Source: Fomitopsis serialis
Taxonomy: Eukaryota > Basidiomycota > Agaricomycetes > Polyporales > Fomitopsidaceae
Reading direction: 5' to 3'
DNA length: 64,000 nt
NCBI RefSeq assembly: GCF_022376445.1
Contig: NW_025954961.1
Span: 992,001-1,056,000, forward strand
In this document: piece after piece, positions 1-12,064 of the stretch
Layout of the letters: each line of letters starts with the position of its first letter
Numbering within the stretch: the first letter of the stretch is position 1
Made by a program: the position numbers and the translations under genes
Notes under the pieces: generated by a model
Told to the model about the DNA's origin: nothing
Seen by the model: only the letters and a program-made list of their open reading frames with translations
Databases searched by the model: none

Positions 1-117
1 GGCGTGGGCGAGAGTGATCGGAGCTGGTCAGCAGGAAACAATGTGGTATAGCAACAAGGAGGGTGAGGAAAGTAACACGCATAAGATGAAAGGAAGACGC
101 GACATGACATGCACCGT

Positions 118-2852
118 TCACCGGATCTCCTGGACAACGCGGCTCAACTTCCCCAAGAGGGCTTGCTTTCTCCGCAGGTCTAGTCCGGGTGCCGAATCAA
201 GCAGCCGTTGTACGTGATGCATTAGACCAAAGGGGCCGTCCAGCGGTATGGCGCGTGCATCATATCGATGTACGTCTGAATGGAAGAGTACCAAATCAGT
301 ACGACGTAGTTCGCAGACATGAGGCCACGTACATGTCTTGAACGTGGAATACGCTGCGTCTCCCAAAACCTCACGGAAGGTCTCCGCCACTTCGGCACCA
401 GACGAGCCTGCACCCAACCTGCCTCCCTCGTCTGCGGGAGTTGCTCTCCATCTGGCCCCGGCCCTCGCAGCCAGGTCTGGCGTAACTCGACCACCAACCG
501 TTCGCGACAACACGTCCTCCCGCACTTTCGTTGGAGCCCACGACAAACCGAGGTTCAGGTCAAGCGAGCGACCCTTACCCGCATTCCGAGCTTGCCGCGA
601 TCTGGACAAGGGGGACGACGGCGTGGGAGTCGTAGTGCCCGAGGTCGCAATGGATCGTTTACGCTCCTCGCTCCCCGCGGGCGACCCAGGGATGGTAGGG
701 ACAGCTGGCTCAAACTTGAACGCAGGATGCGCACCGCGAGCCATGCGTTTCCCGGCACTCTTGCCCCAGCTGGAGTTCAATGCTGACGAATTACCGGAAT
801 GAGTGGAAGAAATTGGTGAACCAGGGTCCGTCTCCGAGCCGTGGTGTGCTTTGGGATTAGAGCTGCGAGGTATGGCCGACGTCTGCCCACGGGATGTCGC
901 GGTAGAGCTGCCAGTTGTACGGCGCGTCAAGTCCAAGTTATGCGTGTTGATGTCCAGGGCTGGCTTTGGTCTCGCTTTGGGTAGAGAGGAAGACAGCGGT
1001 ACATGACGATCCGGTCGAGTATCGTCCAAGGTGACTCTACGGGGTGGACCCCGCGAACTCGAACCCCTTTGCAACGGATGCGGGGGAGCAATCACCCTGC
1101 CACCCAGACTGGCTGACGGCAATGGCCTCCCTTGACCAGCGGGAACCGGGCTTTCAAAGTCGAAACTTCCGTGTTTGATACGTTTAGCTTTGACGTTCGC
1201 CTGTGCACCGCCGTGAACGACGTTTGTCGATCCGTCCCTCCCTCGGCTACCGCGACTAGTGCCGCTACCGCTGGCAACTCTCTCCATGGACAATGCGCCA
1301 AGAGGACGGCTCCCTTTCTCGAGCTCCCGAGTAGGCGAATGCACCCTTCTCGGATTTGTGATGCGCCCCTTCCCCGTCTCGCTCTCCGTTCGGCCTAGCC
1401 GATGCCTGACCTCCTTCTCATCAAATTGTTCCCAGTCCTCCAACCGCTCCCTCTCCTTTCCCTTCGATCGGGCAGCAGTGGATGGCCCCAGCCCACACAG
1501 AGGTGAGCATCTGCCCGCTAACGCCTCCGAGTCCACGTCATCCTGAACTTCCTCGTAGTGCCCATTGTGGCGAGGAGACGCGGTCATGCAACGTGCTGGC
1601 GCGCTCTGGACTGGGGGCGAAGCAGGCCTGTTGTGGTCTATCAGGATATCGCCTCTCATAGCCCGCTTGGGCGCATCCGATGTGATGGCCCCTGCGGAGC
1701 CAGGACGCAACACGACACCGCGCCCTTTCCTGCTATTCGGCTGGGAACCTGGAGTGGTCGGCCGTGACTTCGACTTGCTCGAGTCGCCAAACGAGCTCAT
1801 ACGCGGGCTCGAGAGCGTTAACCCGAAGAAGTTCATCTTCTTGCCCTTACGCGATGAGTCGGGGGAGGTTTGCTCGAGGATGACCACCTCTGTTCGGATA
1901 TCCATCGGACCCGTGGTCTGTCCGCCTGACGAGTGGACACCGAGCGCCTTCTGTGACCTCTTGGGTTTCGTGGTGGGAGACAGAGGCCTCGACGGCGACC
2001 GGGTAACGGGTCTCGAGGCGGAAGAGGACGCAGCAGCGGCATAACCGCCATCAGGGTCCAGGCTGGAGTGCCGCTTGTGCTTACTGCTGGTGGGGCCTTC
2101 GATTGGCATTGGGTCGTGGGCTATAGCGACATCGAGAGAGCGCGACCGCCTTTTCCTGGATCGGGAACGAGAACGGTTTAGAAAATTCACAATCTATCGA
2201 TGGTCCCACAGCGCGTAGGAGGACGTTTGTGCGACCGGAAGTAAGCCTGAGGAGCAGATAGAGAAATACAGAACACGCACCCGAGCACCAAGTGTCCTAC
2301 CTTGTCTCTCTTCGTGCTGAGGTGACAACTCCATGGGTTCGACGTCAACGTCCACCTGTTGCAGCCGCAAGTTCCTGGCGTAATCCGGATACACAAATTT
2401 CGGGTGCTCGGTCTCTTCAGTCTATTCGGGGTTGGCCGCCCATCCCCGCAATACGTCAGACACATGCACCATGTTCAGTGCCGGGATCTCGCACCTCAAC
2501 AGACGCGATGCTCTCGATACGCTGTAGTTTGCTAGTAGAACAGAGGAATGCGCGAAACTGTTACAGTACGTGCAAAGACGAGAGAGGGAAAGGGAGGGGC
2601 AACACGTGTTAGGCACGTCTCCGAACATACGAGAGTTCGGTGCGAAGCACTCACGTCCTGGGATATCCTCACACGGGCAGCGTCAATCAAACCGAGGCTG
2701 CTCCTCCGTTCATGTTTAAGCGTTCTGGAGGTAGCACGCGCGATGTGCGAGCGAGAGTCGAGGGGGGATGTGGACGGCGTGGATGGGGGAAGGGAGGAGT
2801 CGCACGAGCCTGAGTGCGCGTCTGACAGCTCTTCGGGAACAGTGATTGGCAT
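118..2852 (-). CDS. Ser/Arg/Pro-rich protein of unknown function
   Basis: I do not recognise a named family. I read exons (high to low) 2655-2852, 2462-2521, 2281-2421, 333-2246 and 118-275. The start is the ATG at 2852 (MPITVPEELSD). The large exon opens with Arg-Ser repeats (RSRSRSRKRRSRS) and is mostly disordered, rich in Ser, Pro, Gly and Arg. The only folded-looking part is the C-terminus (GDAAYSTFKTYVHRYD, IPLDGPFGL, LLDSAPGLD), which resembles conserved ends of other basidiomycete hypothetical proteins as I remember them. The last intron, 276-332, is 57 bp and in frame, so a simple reading would wrongly translate it. Near 2190 the frame continues only if one base is missing. The Arg-Ser tract suggests a nuclear or RNA-related location, which is inference. 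Confidence 0.65.
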
Positions 2853-4897
2853 TGTGGTGATCGTTGTTCGACATGAAATATTGCAGCAAGTACAGAAAAA
2901 GCACAGAAAACAGTGGAGGGAGTTGGACTGGAATGACTTGAGAGAGGCGGGCAGGGTATTAGGGCGATGAACACAGGCTGCTTGAGAGGTTCAACAGTCC
3001 TGATCAGTAGGCGTGCGAAGAAGGCCCAGAAAGGGATGTCGACACGTGTTTACGGACTGCACAGCAGGATCGACCGTGGCGCGAAGCAGCCTGAGTTGAG
3101 CAAATCCTCCGTTGTGATGTGTACCAAGAACCGTCTCTCGATCTAGTCTCACATACCATGCGTTGTTCTACCGCCGGCATGCTCGTATCGCTTGGACAGT
3201 GCGTCTCAGGAACGTACTACAGTGTATATGCCATTGCCAATGCCAATGCAACCATGACAGGAGTGTGCACTTCCAAAATTGACCACGCGCATGATACGCG
3301 CGCGGATGCATGCATGTATCTTTGTTGCAGAGGGTTGTATTCGTGGTACAGCGCAGCAAAAGCGGAATGGACAACTCACGCCGGATCATTCATGGTTTAT
3401 GAAGCTAACTTGCGGATTGGATCGCTCGGTCTCAGCCTAACTGGTGCACGGCGGCGCACATGTATTAGTACGGTGCAGTGAATAGCTGTAGGCCGCACTT
3501 TCCATTTGACTATGATCGAGCAGAGGCTAACATGTTCCGAACTAACCGGTCAGGTACACCGACGCAGATCCTTTGGTGATTTCACCACGCGAGGATGTCC
3601 TTCACATTCGTGCGTGCCTTTAAGTTGCATCCCTCATACACGCGGTCGGGCGATCAGCAATAACTATGTAAGGTCATTCATTCAGTAGCTCGCATAATTC
3701 TGCTAACGGCTCTTTCTCGGCAGCGGTTACCTACGTTCACATTTGATAGACATGCATAAAGACGTTATGCGGCGTCCCATCTGCGCATCCGCCGTCGCGA
3801 ACAATCTTGTCAATTTCCAAGGAAGTAGTGAGCATGCGTTTATCATTGCTCAACGTTCAGAAAAGATCGTGCGGTGTCAGACGCCAGTCGGACTAGCGGT
3901 GTAATGGCCGCGCACTGGCCTCTCATGCTGTCACAATGACACTGTCTATCGGACGTCGCGAGTAAGAACCACTGCTCCTGTGACCCAGTGCGGGAGGCTC
4001 GCCGCTTTTCATTCGTTGATACCCTCGAGACCTCGGCTCAACCTGGAACGCTGACTTGAAACTCGTTCATTCTCAGGATCACCAAGCTATTTTGAGCAAC
4101 TAAGTATTCCGCGACATGAATATATCACACTGATTATGACCTGACTAGCCAATGCTCGGTACCTGCGGGAAATCAGACTGGACCCACCAATGCGCTTCAT
4201 GAATTACATGCTTTTGCAAGGCGGCCGTCCCCCGAGATGTGTATCGTAAAGTCGAGGCTGACGAGGTCAGCCGGGCGCGGTCTTGCCGATGGTAAGGCGC
4301 CATGCACGGTTCTAGATCCTAGGAAACAGTCTGATTGTCCCCATGCGTGTAATAGATCTTGTCTTCAAGCTGAGGCTAAGAACGAGCCGACGGTCATGTA
4401 TGGTGTTGCGTGCCTCCGTTTTCAGGATTTCGTCAAGTATGTGTGAAAGTCGTGGGAGCGGGAATGAGCGGCGTTAATTCACAGAGTCTTCTCAATAGAG
4501 TTGCAGAGTACGGAGGCCGCTGCTTCTCTGCCGGAAACGACAGGAAGTGCCTGCGCGAATTGGCATCCGTCGGTCGCGCGAGTGGCGCTGGTGGTTGTAC
4601 GCTGAGGCTGCTTGGCTGGACGCGCGGCAGCCGTACGCGTCCCAGGCGTGTACTTCGCCACGTGACCGTGTGCGGTTGCGTGCTTGCGAATTCTTTCGCC
4701 ATCGCCAGCCACGGGAGGTCCCTTCGCCATCCCGAGCTTACCACACAAATGGAGACGCACCGATTACTTACCGCGCAAGGCCCTTGCCCTTATACTTTGT
4801 CCCACCGCTCCTGCCGCGGCCGACTCGGCGACTCTGTCACATTCGACCATCCACCACTCGCACCCGCCCCACCGTCTAACCTTGTCCTCACGCCAGT
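2853..4897. other. Intergenic region without supported genes
   Basis: About 2 kb with only short open frames on both strands and no recognisable family. The best small frame is a basic 93-codon one on the minus strand at 4479-4760. It has no splice support or homology that I recognise. The right end probably holds the promoter of the acyltransferase gene at 4898. Confidence 0.5.
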
Positions 4898-6734
4898 GTG
4901 TTCTCCGTCCCTCCCGGAATCCCTTCGGTCATGCCTGGGGTCACTTCCCACCTCTCGAAGATTGGGCCCAGACGACTGAGGCTGCCCCATGCACCAGCTC
5001 GTACGAGACCAGCCGCCCGTTCACCTGCGAATGAGGCTTCAATCGCATCTACCTCAAAACCTCGCGATCGTCCGACGTTTCCATGTGTCGAAGCACATGC
5101 AGCCCGGGAGTCACGCCTGCGCTCCTCCAGACAGTCGTCAAACCTTGCCGCGTCTTCGCCGCCCACGTCTCGCCCTCCGCCTCCAAACTCGGAGCCAGAA
5201 CCACCGTATGAACGGCCAAACCCCAAGTCGTATAAAATTTACCACCACTCAAAGCCTCTTCCACTCACCTATACACCGCCATTACCTGAGTTTGACATTG
5301 CGTACGAAACCTGGGGAACTCTGTCTCCGGCGAAGGACAACGTCATCCTCCTGCACACTGGGTTGTCCGCATCGTCGCATGCTGCATCTACGGATTTGAA
5401 CCCCTCAGAGGGTTGGTGGGAGAAGTTCATTGGCCCCGGTCGCGCACTCGATACGAACCAGTTCTTCATCATTTGCACCAACGTCCTGGGAGGTTGCTAC
5501 GGCTCAACCGGACCTTCGACGATCGATCCTACCACTGGCCAGCGGTATGCGACGCGTTTCCCGATCCTCTCAATCTTCGACATGGTTCGAGCGCAATTTT
5601 GCCTCTTGGATCACCTTGGGATCCGTCAGTTGTACGCAAGCGTCGGCAGCTCGATGGGCGCAATGCAGAGCCTCGCTGCAGGCTGGCTGTACCCTGAACG
5701 TGTTGGAAAGGTGGTGAGCATCAGCGGTACCGCGCGCAGCAGTCCTAGCGCAATCGCTATGCGTTTTGCGCAACGTAGCGGTGCGTCAACAACTGTTCAG
5801 ATTGCGACTCAATCGCACATACTGATCTTCTCGAAGTCCTGATGGCAGACCCCAATTGGAATGACGGTTTCTATTACGATGGCTTACCGCCGCACACGGG
5901 CATGAAGCTCGCACGGCGTACGTTCGGTTCTGTAAAATGGGAGCTGGCTGGTGCTGATACTGTGTTCCCTGTAGAGATTGCGACTATTACATACCGGTCA
6001 GGCCCTGAATGGGATCAGAGATTTGGGCGTAGGCTGCGACCTCCACCACAATCCTCGCCATCAACAGGCACGGAGGACTCGAGTTCACAACGCGTACCAG
6101 CGCTCTGTCCCGACTTCTTGATCGAGACATATCTTGACTATCAGGTACGCCTTCAGGCGCTTCGGTAACCCCATAAAGTTCTGACCACCTCGACAACTCC
6201 AGGGCGAATCGTTCTGTCTCAAATATGATGCCAATTCGCTCATTTACATTTCTAAGGCGATGGATGTCTTCGATTTGACGAGCTCTGCGCTCGCGGAGCT
6301 GAAGCTGACTCCTCCGTCGCCACGCTCGTCGACCCCGCCACTTCCGCCCTCATTAGCTACGCAACCGTCCTCGCCGGCGCACCAGCACTACCACTGGCTT
6401 ACATCGCATTCGAAGTCGCACCCCCCACCGCCCAATCCTCCGGCTCACTTGCCGGAACTCGCAGAAGGATTGCGTCCGCTGGCGAACACCCCGACGCTTA
6501 TTCTTGGCGTGCAGAGCGACATATTGTTCCCGTTGAGCAGCAGCGGGAGGTGGCGGATGCATTGCGCATGACAGGCAATCAAATGGTGAGCTATTACGAG
6601 CTCGGCGGTGTGTGGGGCCACGACACATTCTTGTAAGTGTACTCTTACCTCCGGCATCCTGTATTCAGCTGACGAAGTCCTGTAGGCTCGATGTGCAAAA
6701 TGTGGGCGGCGCTATCCGAGGTTTCCTGTCATGA
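4898..6734 (+). CDS. cys2: MetX-family serine O-acyltransferase (Cys2/CysA-like), with apparent frameshift
   Basis: Alpha/beta-hydrolase of the homoserine/serine O-acyltransferase family. Exons are 4898-5780, 5837-6144, 6203-6632 and 6686-6734. Visible motifs are [40 protein letters not shown], the nucleophile elbow GSSMG, the catalytic Asp in GVQSDILFP and the catalytic His in GVWGHDTF. The [14 protein letters not shown] and [10 protein letters not shown] blocks match the fungal mitochondrial serine-type branch (S. pombe Cys2, Aspergillus CysA) better than Met2 homoserine acetyltransferase. It should activate L-serine for cysteine synthesis. The N-terminal ~110 residues are Arg/Ser/Pro-rich and could be a mitochondrial presequence. 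A Pro/Ser-rich insertion of roughly 45 residues precedes the last strand. After GVQSDILFP the frame must step by one base near 6531 to reach the [11 protein letters not shown] block. This means either a missing base in the CCC run or a broken gene. Confidence 0.85.
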
Positions 6735-6798
6735 GAGTAATTCCAACACTCAATGCATTGCTCCTATCGCTATCGGCTTCCTTACATCGCACATTGCA

Positions 6799-6804
6799 AT
6801 AAAT
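6799..6804 (+). terminator. AATAAA polyadenylation-like signal
   Basis: An exact AATAAA lies 65 bp after the stop codon of the acyltransferase gene, a suitable place for 3' end formation. Fungal polyadenylation signals are degenerate, so this is only suggestive. Confidence 0.3.
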
Positions 6805-7315
6805 AGTACGAAGTTCATAATCACGCCCATCATGTCGTTGGATCCTGTCGGGTACAATTAAAGGCTATGTACTGGCGAAATGCACGCGAATTTCTCTACA
6901 ACCTTGTGTCTCTATCCGTGTCTGGATAGAACTTGGCACTGTATATCAGCATGAGCCGCTAGGGAACAACTAGCTTGGGATGTACTTAGCGACTCGGAGG
7001 GGTTCTGTCAGTGAGAACTGGCCCGATGCATCCCACCCGGGCCAGCGCCATCCGTTCGCGACCTGCCCGCGACAGTCACCGACGCGCGCCGAGTTCTGGC
7101 TACATTCGACGCGTCCTTCGAAGCCTACGCATCTTCACAGTCTACTCTTGTGTGACATGAGATATCCGCGCTTCAAAGCCAAACTGCCTTTGGTGAGAAA
7201 TTGTGCCAACGAACTGTCCGCGAGCTAACTAGTACTGTCTATGCATGGCTTTCACGATGGCCACAGGCTGAGGCGCAGAGCGGGCCACCGAAACCATCCT
7301 TGCTCCGCACCCGCT

Positions 7316-9446
7316 ATGGTCCATACACTCTACAAAGTATGGGGAGGCTTGAGGACCCAGATTCCACCGGTCGCCAGGAGTAAGTTGCCTTGTATTGGCC
7401 GATCGCGCGGTTCTCATACTGGCATGCCTCCAGGCACGTCGTGAAGAATCCTGCAACGGGGAAGACATTGGCACGTACGTTGAGCAGTTAGCACTCATAG
7501 GACGCGCTGTAATTACTCTTTTCTTCCAGAGTCATCATGGCGAATGCAGAGGATGCGCAGACTACGATATACGATGCCCACCAAAACTTCAGGTCCGGCG
7601 TATGGTCCAAGAAACCAGCGGTAGAGCGTGCTCAGGTGCTCTCCGCCCTTGCTCATGTGCTTTCCATCCGCATGGAGGAGTTTGTATACCTGGAGTCTAT
7701 GCAGACAGGAAGACCGATCAGGGAAATGAAGGCACAACTTGGTCGTCTCCCGGAGTGGCTGTTAGTTCTGCTTCTCGACATCGCGTTGCAGTCCTATGTG
7801 ACCGACTTCCAGTGAATACTTTGCAGCAGCACTCAGGACCCACCAGGGATTCATTGCACCGACCCAAGGCAAGTTGCTCAACTACGTCCAGCGTATTCCA
7901 CTTGGCGTCGTAGCACAAGTGACGGTCCGTACCAATGTGGTTCTACTCCGGACTTCCCTGATCAGACATATGCAGCCATTCAACCATCCGCTACTCATCG
8001 CTATCAAGAAGATTGCGCCTGCCCTCGCAGCGGGCAACTCTGTGATCGTGAAGCCTAGCGAGGCGGCGCCGTTGTCGGTACTGCAGTTCGCCGAGATGTC
8101 CCTCATAGCTGGCGGTAAGTCTCTAGGCGCCGCTTCCGCACTTTGCTCAGTAGCTTTTTGTGTATAGTTCCTCCGGGCGTGTTGAACGTGTTACCAGGCT
8201 ACGGGAAGACGATTGTCCCCGAGCTGGCATCACATCCGCTCGTCAGGAAGGTTGACATAACCGTGAGTGTCTTCGTGTCAATGCAGACCCTGGCTCTTCA
8301 TGACCACTCTTGACATTGTCAGGCTGGCACCAAAACCGGTCGTGCTATCGGCAAGCTTGTCGGTTCCAATTTGGCTGAGTACACAGCCGAACTGGGTGGA
8401 AAGGTACGTCAATCGCCATGACAAGCGAGGCGTCTTATTAATGCCCGCGCTCTCAGGCACCCATAGTCGTCTTCAAGGATGCAGATATCCAGTCCGCAGT
8501 ATCCGGTGCTGCATTCGCTTGCTTCATAGCCTCGGGTCAGACCTGCGTCTCGGGTACACGTCTCATCATCCAAGACGAAATATACGATGAATTCATGGAG
8601 CAGTTCTTGAAGAAGGTTGAGAGCATCACTGCTCGGATGGGCAACCGTATGTGTCTTTACCACCCTCAGTTTCCATCCAATTGACCCGTGGAAACTAGCA
8701 TTGAACGAAAAGACCATGATGGGTACAGTATCAGTCAGGGGCAACTCGAACGCATCGAAAAGCTTGTACAGCGTCCGGGTATCGGAAACATCCTGACCGG
8801 CGGCCGAAGACTCACAGGGACGTCGCCCCTCGACGGGCACGACTTTTCCAAAGGCAGTTTCTTCCCACCAACTGTTATCTCAGACGTACAGCTCGAGGAC
8901 GACCTGTGGCGAGAAGAGGTCTTCGGTCCAGTCGTGGTAGTCAAGCGCTTCTATGTGAGTACCCTTCCGCGTTTTGAGCCCCGCTTGTGGTGGACTTACC
9001 GCGTCCGTGGCACAGGATGAGGCGGAGGGCATTGAACTCGCGAATGCATGCAAGTATGGTCTTGGGGCAGGCATCTGGACCAGTGACCTGTCCCGGGCTC
9101 ACCGCGTAGCGGCTGAGATCGAGTCCGGCCTGGTTTGGGTCAATACCCACCACCGTAATGATCCCAGTTCGCCTTGGTGAGTCAGCTATGTCAATGATGT
9201 GACTGGTGTGCTCATGATGTCACGCAGGGGAGGCATGAAACAGAGCGGCATCGGCAGAGAAAACGGTTTGGAGGCACTGGATGCTTGTACGTGGTTCCCT
9301 TGTGCAGAAGTTCCCGAGCTAACGAATTCTGTCACGTAGACACGCAAAGCAAGTCAACCATCGTCAACATTGCGTCTGCAGAAGAGACCCGAACAACGAT
9401 CGACTGGTTCGCAGATGACGATGTGTCGGAGAAGCGTTATGGTTGA
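7316..9446 (+). CDS. Aldehyde dehydrogenase (NAD(P)-dependent, ALDH superfamily)
   Basis: Oxidises an aldehyde to the acid; the substrate cannot be told. I read 12 exons: 7316-7379, 7434-7474, 7532-7760, 7813-7924, 7976-8114, 8168-8262, 8323-8403, 8457-8648, 8699-8954, 9016-9176, 9228-9286 and 9340-9446. The protein has the ALDH order: NPATGKTLA, GRLPEWLEYFAAALRTH, PFNHPLLIA, the cofactor-binding KPSE block, the catalytic Glu in AELGGK, the catalytic Cys in ASGQTCVSGTR, EEVFGPVVVV, GLGAGIWTSD, and GGMKQSGIGRENG near the end. Length is about 500 residues, normal for the family. Two single-base frame steps are visible: one at the GGGG run near 7343 (YKVW to GRLEDPD) and one near 8729 (MMGTV to ISQGQLERI). 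With those allowed, all motifs line up. No organelle signal is obvious. Confidence 0.88.
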
Positions 9447-9819
9447 AAGGCCCAACACCTCCGTACTCGCGCTGATGTAGAACTTGGGGAGTGTGCTATT
9501 TATCCTGCTTGAGTACCTGCGGCATTCGCTTGCCATACTATTCGCGTGCATGGAGCTTTAGCAACAAATGAGCTCAAGTGTCGTAGCTGCACCTTCGGCA
9601 GGTCATCGGAGGCGTGCCGTGATTAGTGCAAGGTCAATGGCACACGGCAGCGAACCTTCGTCCTTTCGTTCCCACCGTTTATCTCAAACCAAGATATTTC
9701 GCCCGACAGTGTCACTCGTAGCCCAAAATTCCGTCAGGCGAGGGCAGTGGTAGAAACCCCCTGTGCATACTTCATTCCAGATATTATTCTTGCAGTAACT
9801 TGACCCTGTCGAATGCATA

Positions 9820-10290
9820 TCAAGGAGCGTTGTCTTGAGCTGCCTGAGCCTGTATCCTACGGAAGGGCGGGCTGCCGTCAGGATTGTATAGGATGTCAGC
9901 GGCGGCAATGAACACACGATAGAGCAAACCGTTGATGCCGTGAGCCGATTGTGCTGTGCCGCAGCCGAATACAGGCCTAGGAACCCTTGGCTTCATGCTG
10001 TTCTGCATTGACAATTCAGCCTATCCGTCGCTCGTGGTCCAAGGCAGTTCATTCCGAACTCACCGGATGATAGACTGTCGGTCAGCAAGCCATGTAGCTA
10101 TCTGCTCCACCGCACGATCCCAGACATCAGGTTCGAGGCCCGAGAGGCGCAAAAGTGAGCTGCTCAAGGATTACCTGTGTTCGGCAGCCCGGAATGCGGG
10201 ATATAGAACAACGGCCTCTCGTGCAAATCTCCTGAATAATACTTCCAATGGAACGCCGGGCACCCAGATAACTGTGCCGTCACGTCCTTA
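9820..10290 (-). pseudogene. Broken protein-coding fragment, family not recognised
   Basis: On the minus strand, just downstream of VPS60, one frame reads like protein: GTVIWVPGVPLEVLFRRFAR, then LYPAFRAAEHR. It is interrupted by an in-frame TAA and resumes with SGLEPDVWDRAVEQIATW. A clean GTGAGT donor near 10065 and an AG acceptor before 10008 lead to a last segment (KPRVPRPVFGCG, INGLLYRVFIAAADILYNP) ending at 9820, but the phases do not join. It may be a decayed gene, or a real gene damaged by sequence errors. I do not recognise the product. Confidence 0.35.
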
Positions 10291-10320
10291 ACAGTCTATC
10301 CACCTTGACCAAATGCGAGG

Positions 10321-10340
10321 CACCGCTCATGTGAGCGGTG
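10321..10340. repeat. Perfect inverted repeat (20 bp)
   Basis: CACCGCTCA, a 2-base spacer TG, then TGAGCGGTG: two 9-base arms with no mismatch, about 100 bp downstream of the VPS60 stop codon. It could form a hairpin in the VPS60 3' UTR or be a dimeric protein site. It could also be chance. Confidence 0.5.
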
Positions 10341-10443
10341 AATAGTAAAAGACCTTCGGGTATTCATGACAAGTGAAGTCAAGCCTGCGTATATTGTACA
10401 AGTCTCATGAAGTCTGCGGATGCAGTGGAACAATTAACCGCCA

Positions 10444-11365
10444 CTATGCTGTTGTCTTCATGGCCTCTTTAGGCTCCGCCTAGATAGCTGTCAGCATCGG
10501 GCGAGCATCGTACACACACCAGCAACCCACCTCTGATAACTCGACTGGTGGCTCATCTATGAAATCTGGAGCCTTGTTGAGATCTGTCAGGTACGATGGG
10601 CCTTCTTCTTCCACGTCCAGTTCCAGTGCGTCAAGTTCTACCGTAATGTCCTTAATTAAAGTCTGGACCACGACTATCATGAATGCAACGTACCTGCTTG
10701 AAGGTCTGCCTCGTCTATCTCGTCCGGCACGGCGTACGAGCGTCCCAGCGACTCTTGTATCTCATTGGCTTGCTCCAAAAGATCTTCCATTTCATAATGT
10801 ATGTTCTGGTGGAATCATCTCGGTCTCTACAGTGGGGCAGGCCGAGAGGAGGGCATACCTCGATCTTGTCGATGTCGATCTTTCCGTATTGCTTCTTCAT
10901 CTCCTTGTTCGCTTGTTTCATCGCATCGACTGTCGCCATTGTGTTGCGCAAGTTCTCTGTGGCGAGTGCGGCAGACTCCATGTTGAATGTCTGCTGAGTG
11001 AGCTGCGCTAGCTGTGATTCGTACATCCGCTTCTGCTTCAGCGTACGAAGGGCGCGTTCCTGGATTGCATTCTAAGATATGGAGTCATAGACACTGCATG
11101 GGTATATGTCATCGCAGAGATAGACAGCCGACGTACCTTTCCAGGCCCGTTCCGTAGCTTGCTCATCTGCTCCTTGTACCGGGCGAGTTCACCATCTAGC
11201 TTCTTTATCTTGACTTCAACCGAAGCCATACGGGTGTCTGTCTAGCGTGGTCGCTCTGTTCAGACGCGAATGAACTGGCTGTGTCATCATACTGACGGAA
11301 GCGATGGCATCTTGGAGACCTGGCTTGGGCTTCTTGCTCGAGGAGGATCCGAAGATTCGATTCAT
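10444..11365 (-). CDS. vps60: ESCRT-III subunit Vps60/CHMP5
   Basis: SNF7-family protein acting late in ESCRT-III at endosomes, where with the Vta1/LIP5 regulator it tunes Vps4 and multivesicular body formation. Six exons (11297-11365, 11137-11241, 10859-11071, 10694-10805, 10531-10637, 10444-10479) join without frame errors to 213 residues, close to the 219 of human CHMP5. Family features in order: start MNRIFGSSSSKKPKPGLQDA, the basic first helix with KIKKLDGELARYKEQMSKLRNGPGK split over two exons, LKQKRMYESQLAQL, TFNMESAALA, ATVDAMK, KIDIDKIEN, MEDLLEQANEIQESLGRSY, an acidic helix ELDALELDVEEE, and the tail KEAMKTTA. These match CHMP5 rather than Snf7 or Vps20. The final intron is set by the TATCTAG acceptor, which gives the conserved tail. 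Confidence 0.93.
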
Positions 11366-12064
11366 TTATCTTCAAGATGAGATGAGGCTTGCAATGAAGG
11401 GGTGCGGTCGTGTTCTGAGGAGTAGAGGTGCTGGCCAACCGAGACTCAAAAGTAATGTGCGTGGAGTACAGGTCCGAGTCTGCTGTGGCAGGCTGTGGCC
11501 TGGCTGTGGCTGCGAGTCCGCGGTGGCTGCTGCGGCGTTCTCCGGTTCGATCGGGCGCACTGTGTCGCTCGATCAGGCTTCTCCTCCCTGGTTCAAGCCG
11601 GCGCTACATCTGTCCCCGCGTCCTACACCTGCACGCTCGCAGAGTCGAATACTTACTGTCTGGGAACTTACCACTGTCGGCGACTCAGTGCAGGCGCTTG
11701 GATGCCTCAGCTGCTTCATTGCCGTTAGTTGCCTCGGCTCGCCGGCTTGGCGTTAATCCTTTCGCCGTTGTGCTAACGCCGTTTAAGAATATGGAATCAC
11801 TTATCGCAGCCTTGATACGTGAAGGGACTTCGGTCTGTAATCTCATCAGACTGTAGCGACACAAGGGCTGAATATGTTTCTCCGAGGGCTCCCAGGCGTG
11901 CTCCGCATGCTGCATCTGTTACTCCAGTCCCCAGGGCCAGTACTCAGATTAGATAGGACCTGTCCAAGTCCGCAGAACCCAGGCTGAGTGCGGAAGTCTT
12001 ATATTGCGCTTCGAATGTGCCGGCACTCCGTGTCGCTCAGCCACGCCACTTCTGACGATCTGCC
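11366..12064. other. Divergent intergenic region VPS60 / permease
   Basis: About 700 bp between two outward-facing start codons. It presumably holds both promoters. No gene or clear repeat is visible, only short overlapping open frames. Confidence 0.5.

Noticed and set aside
118..2852. Idea that the Arg-Ser-rich protein is an SR splicing factor
   Set aside because: It has a short RS tract but no RRM, so the name is not justified.
4479..4760. 93-codon basic frame on the minus strand
   Set aside because: It could be a small gene, but it has no conserved motif, no introns, and competing frames on both strands.
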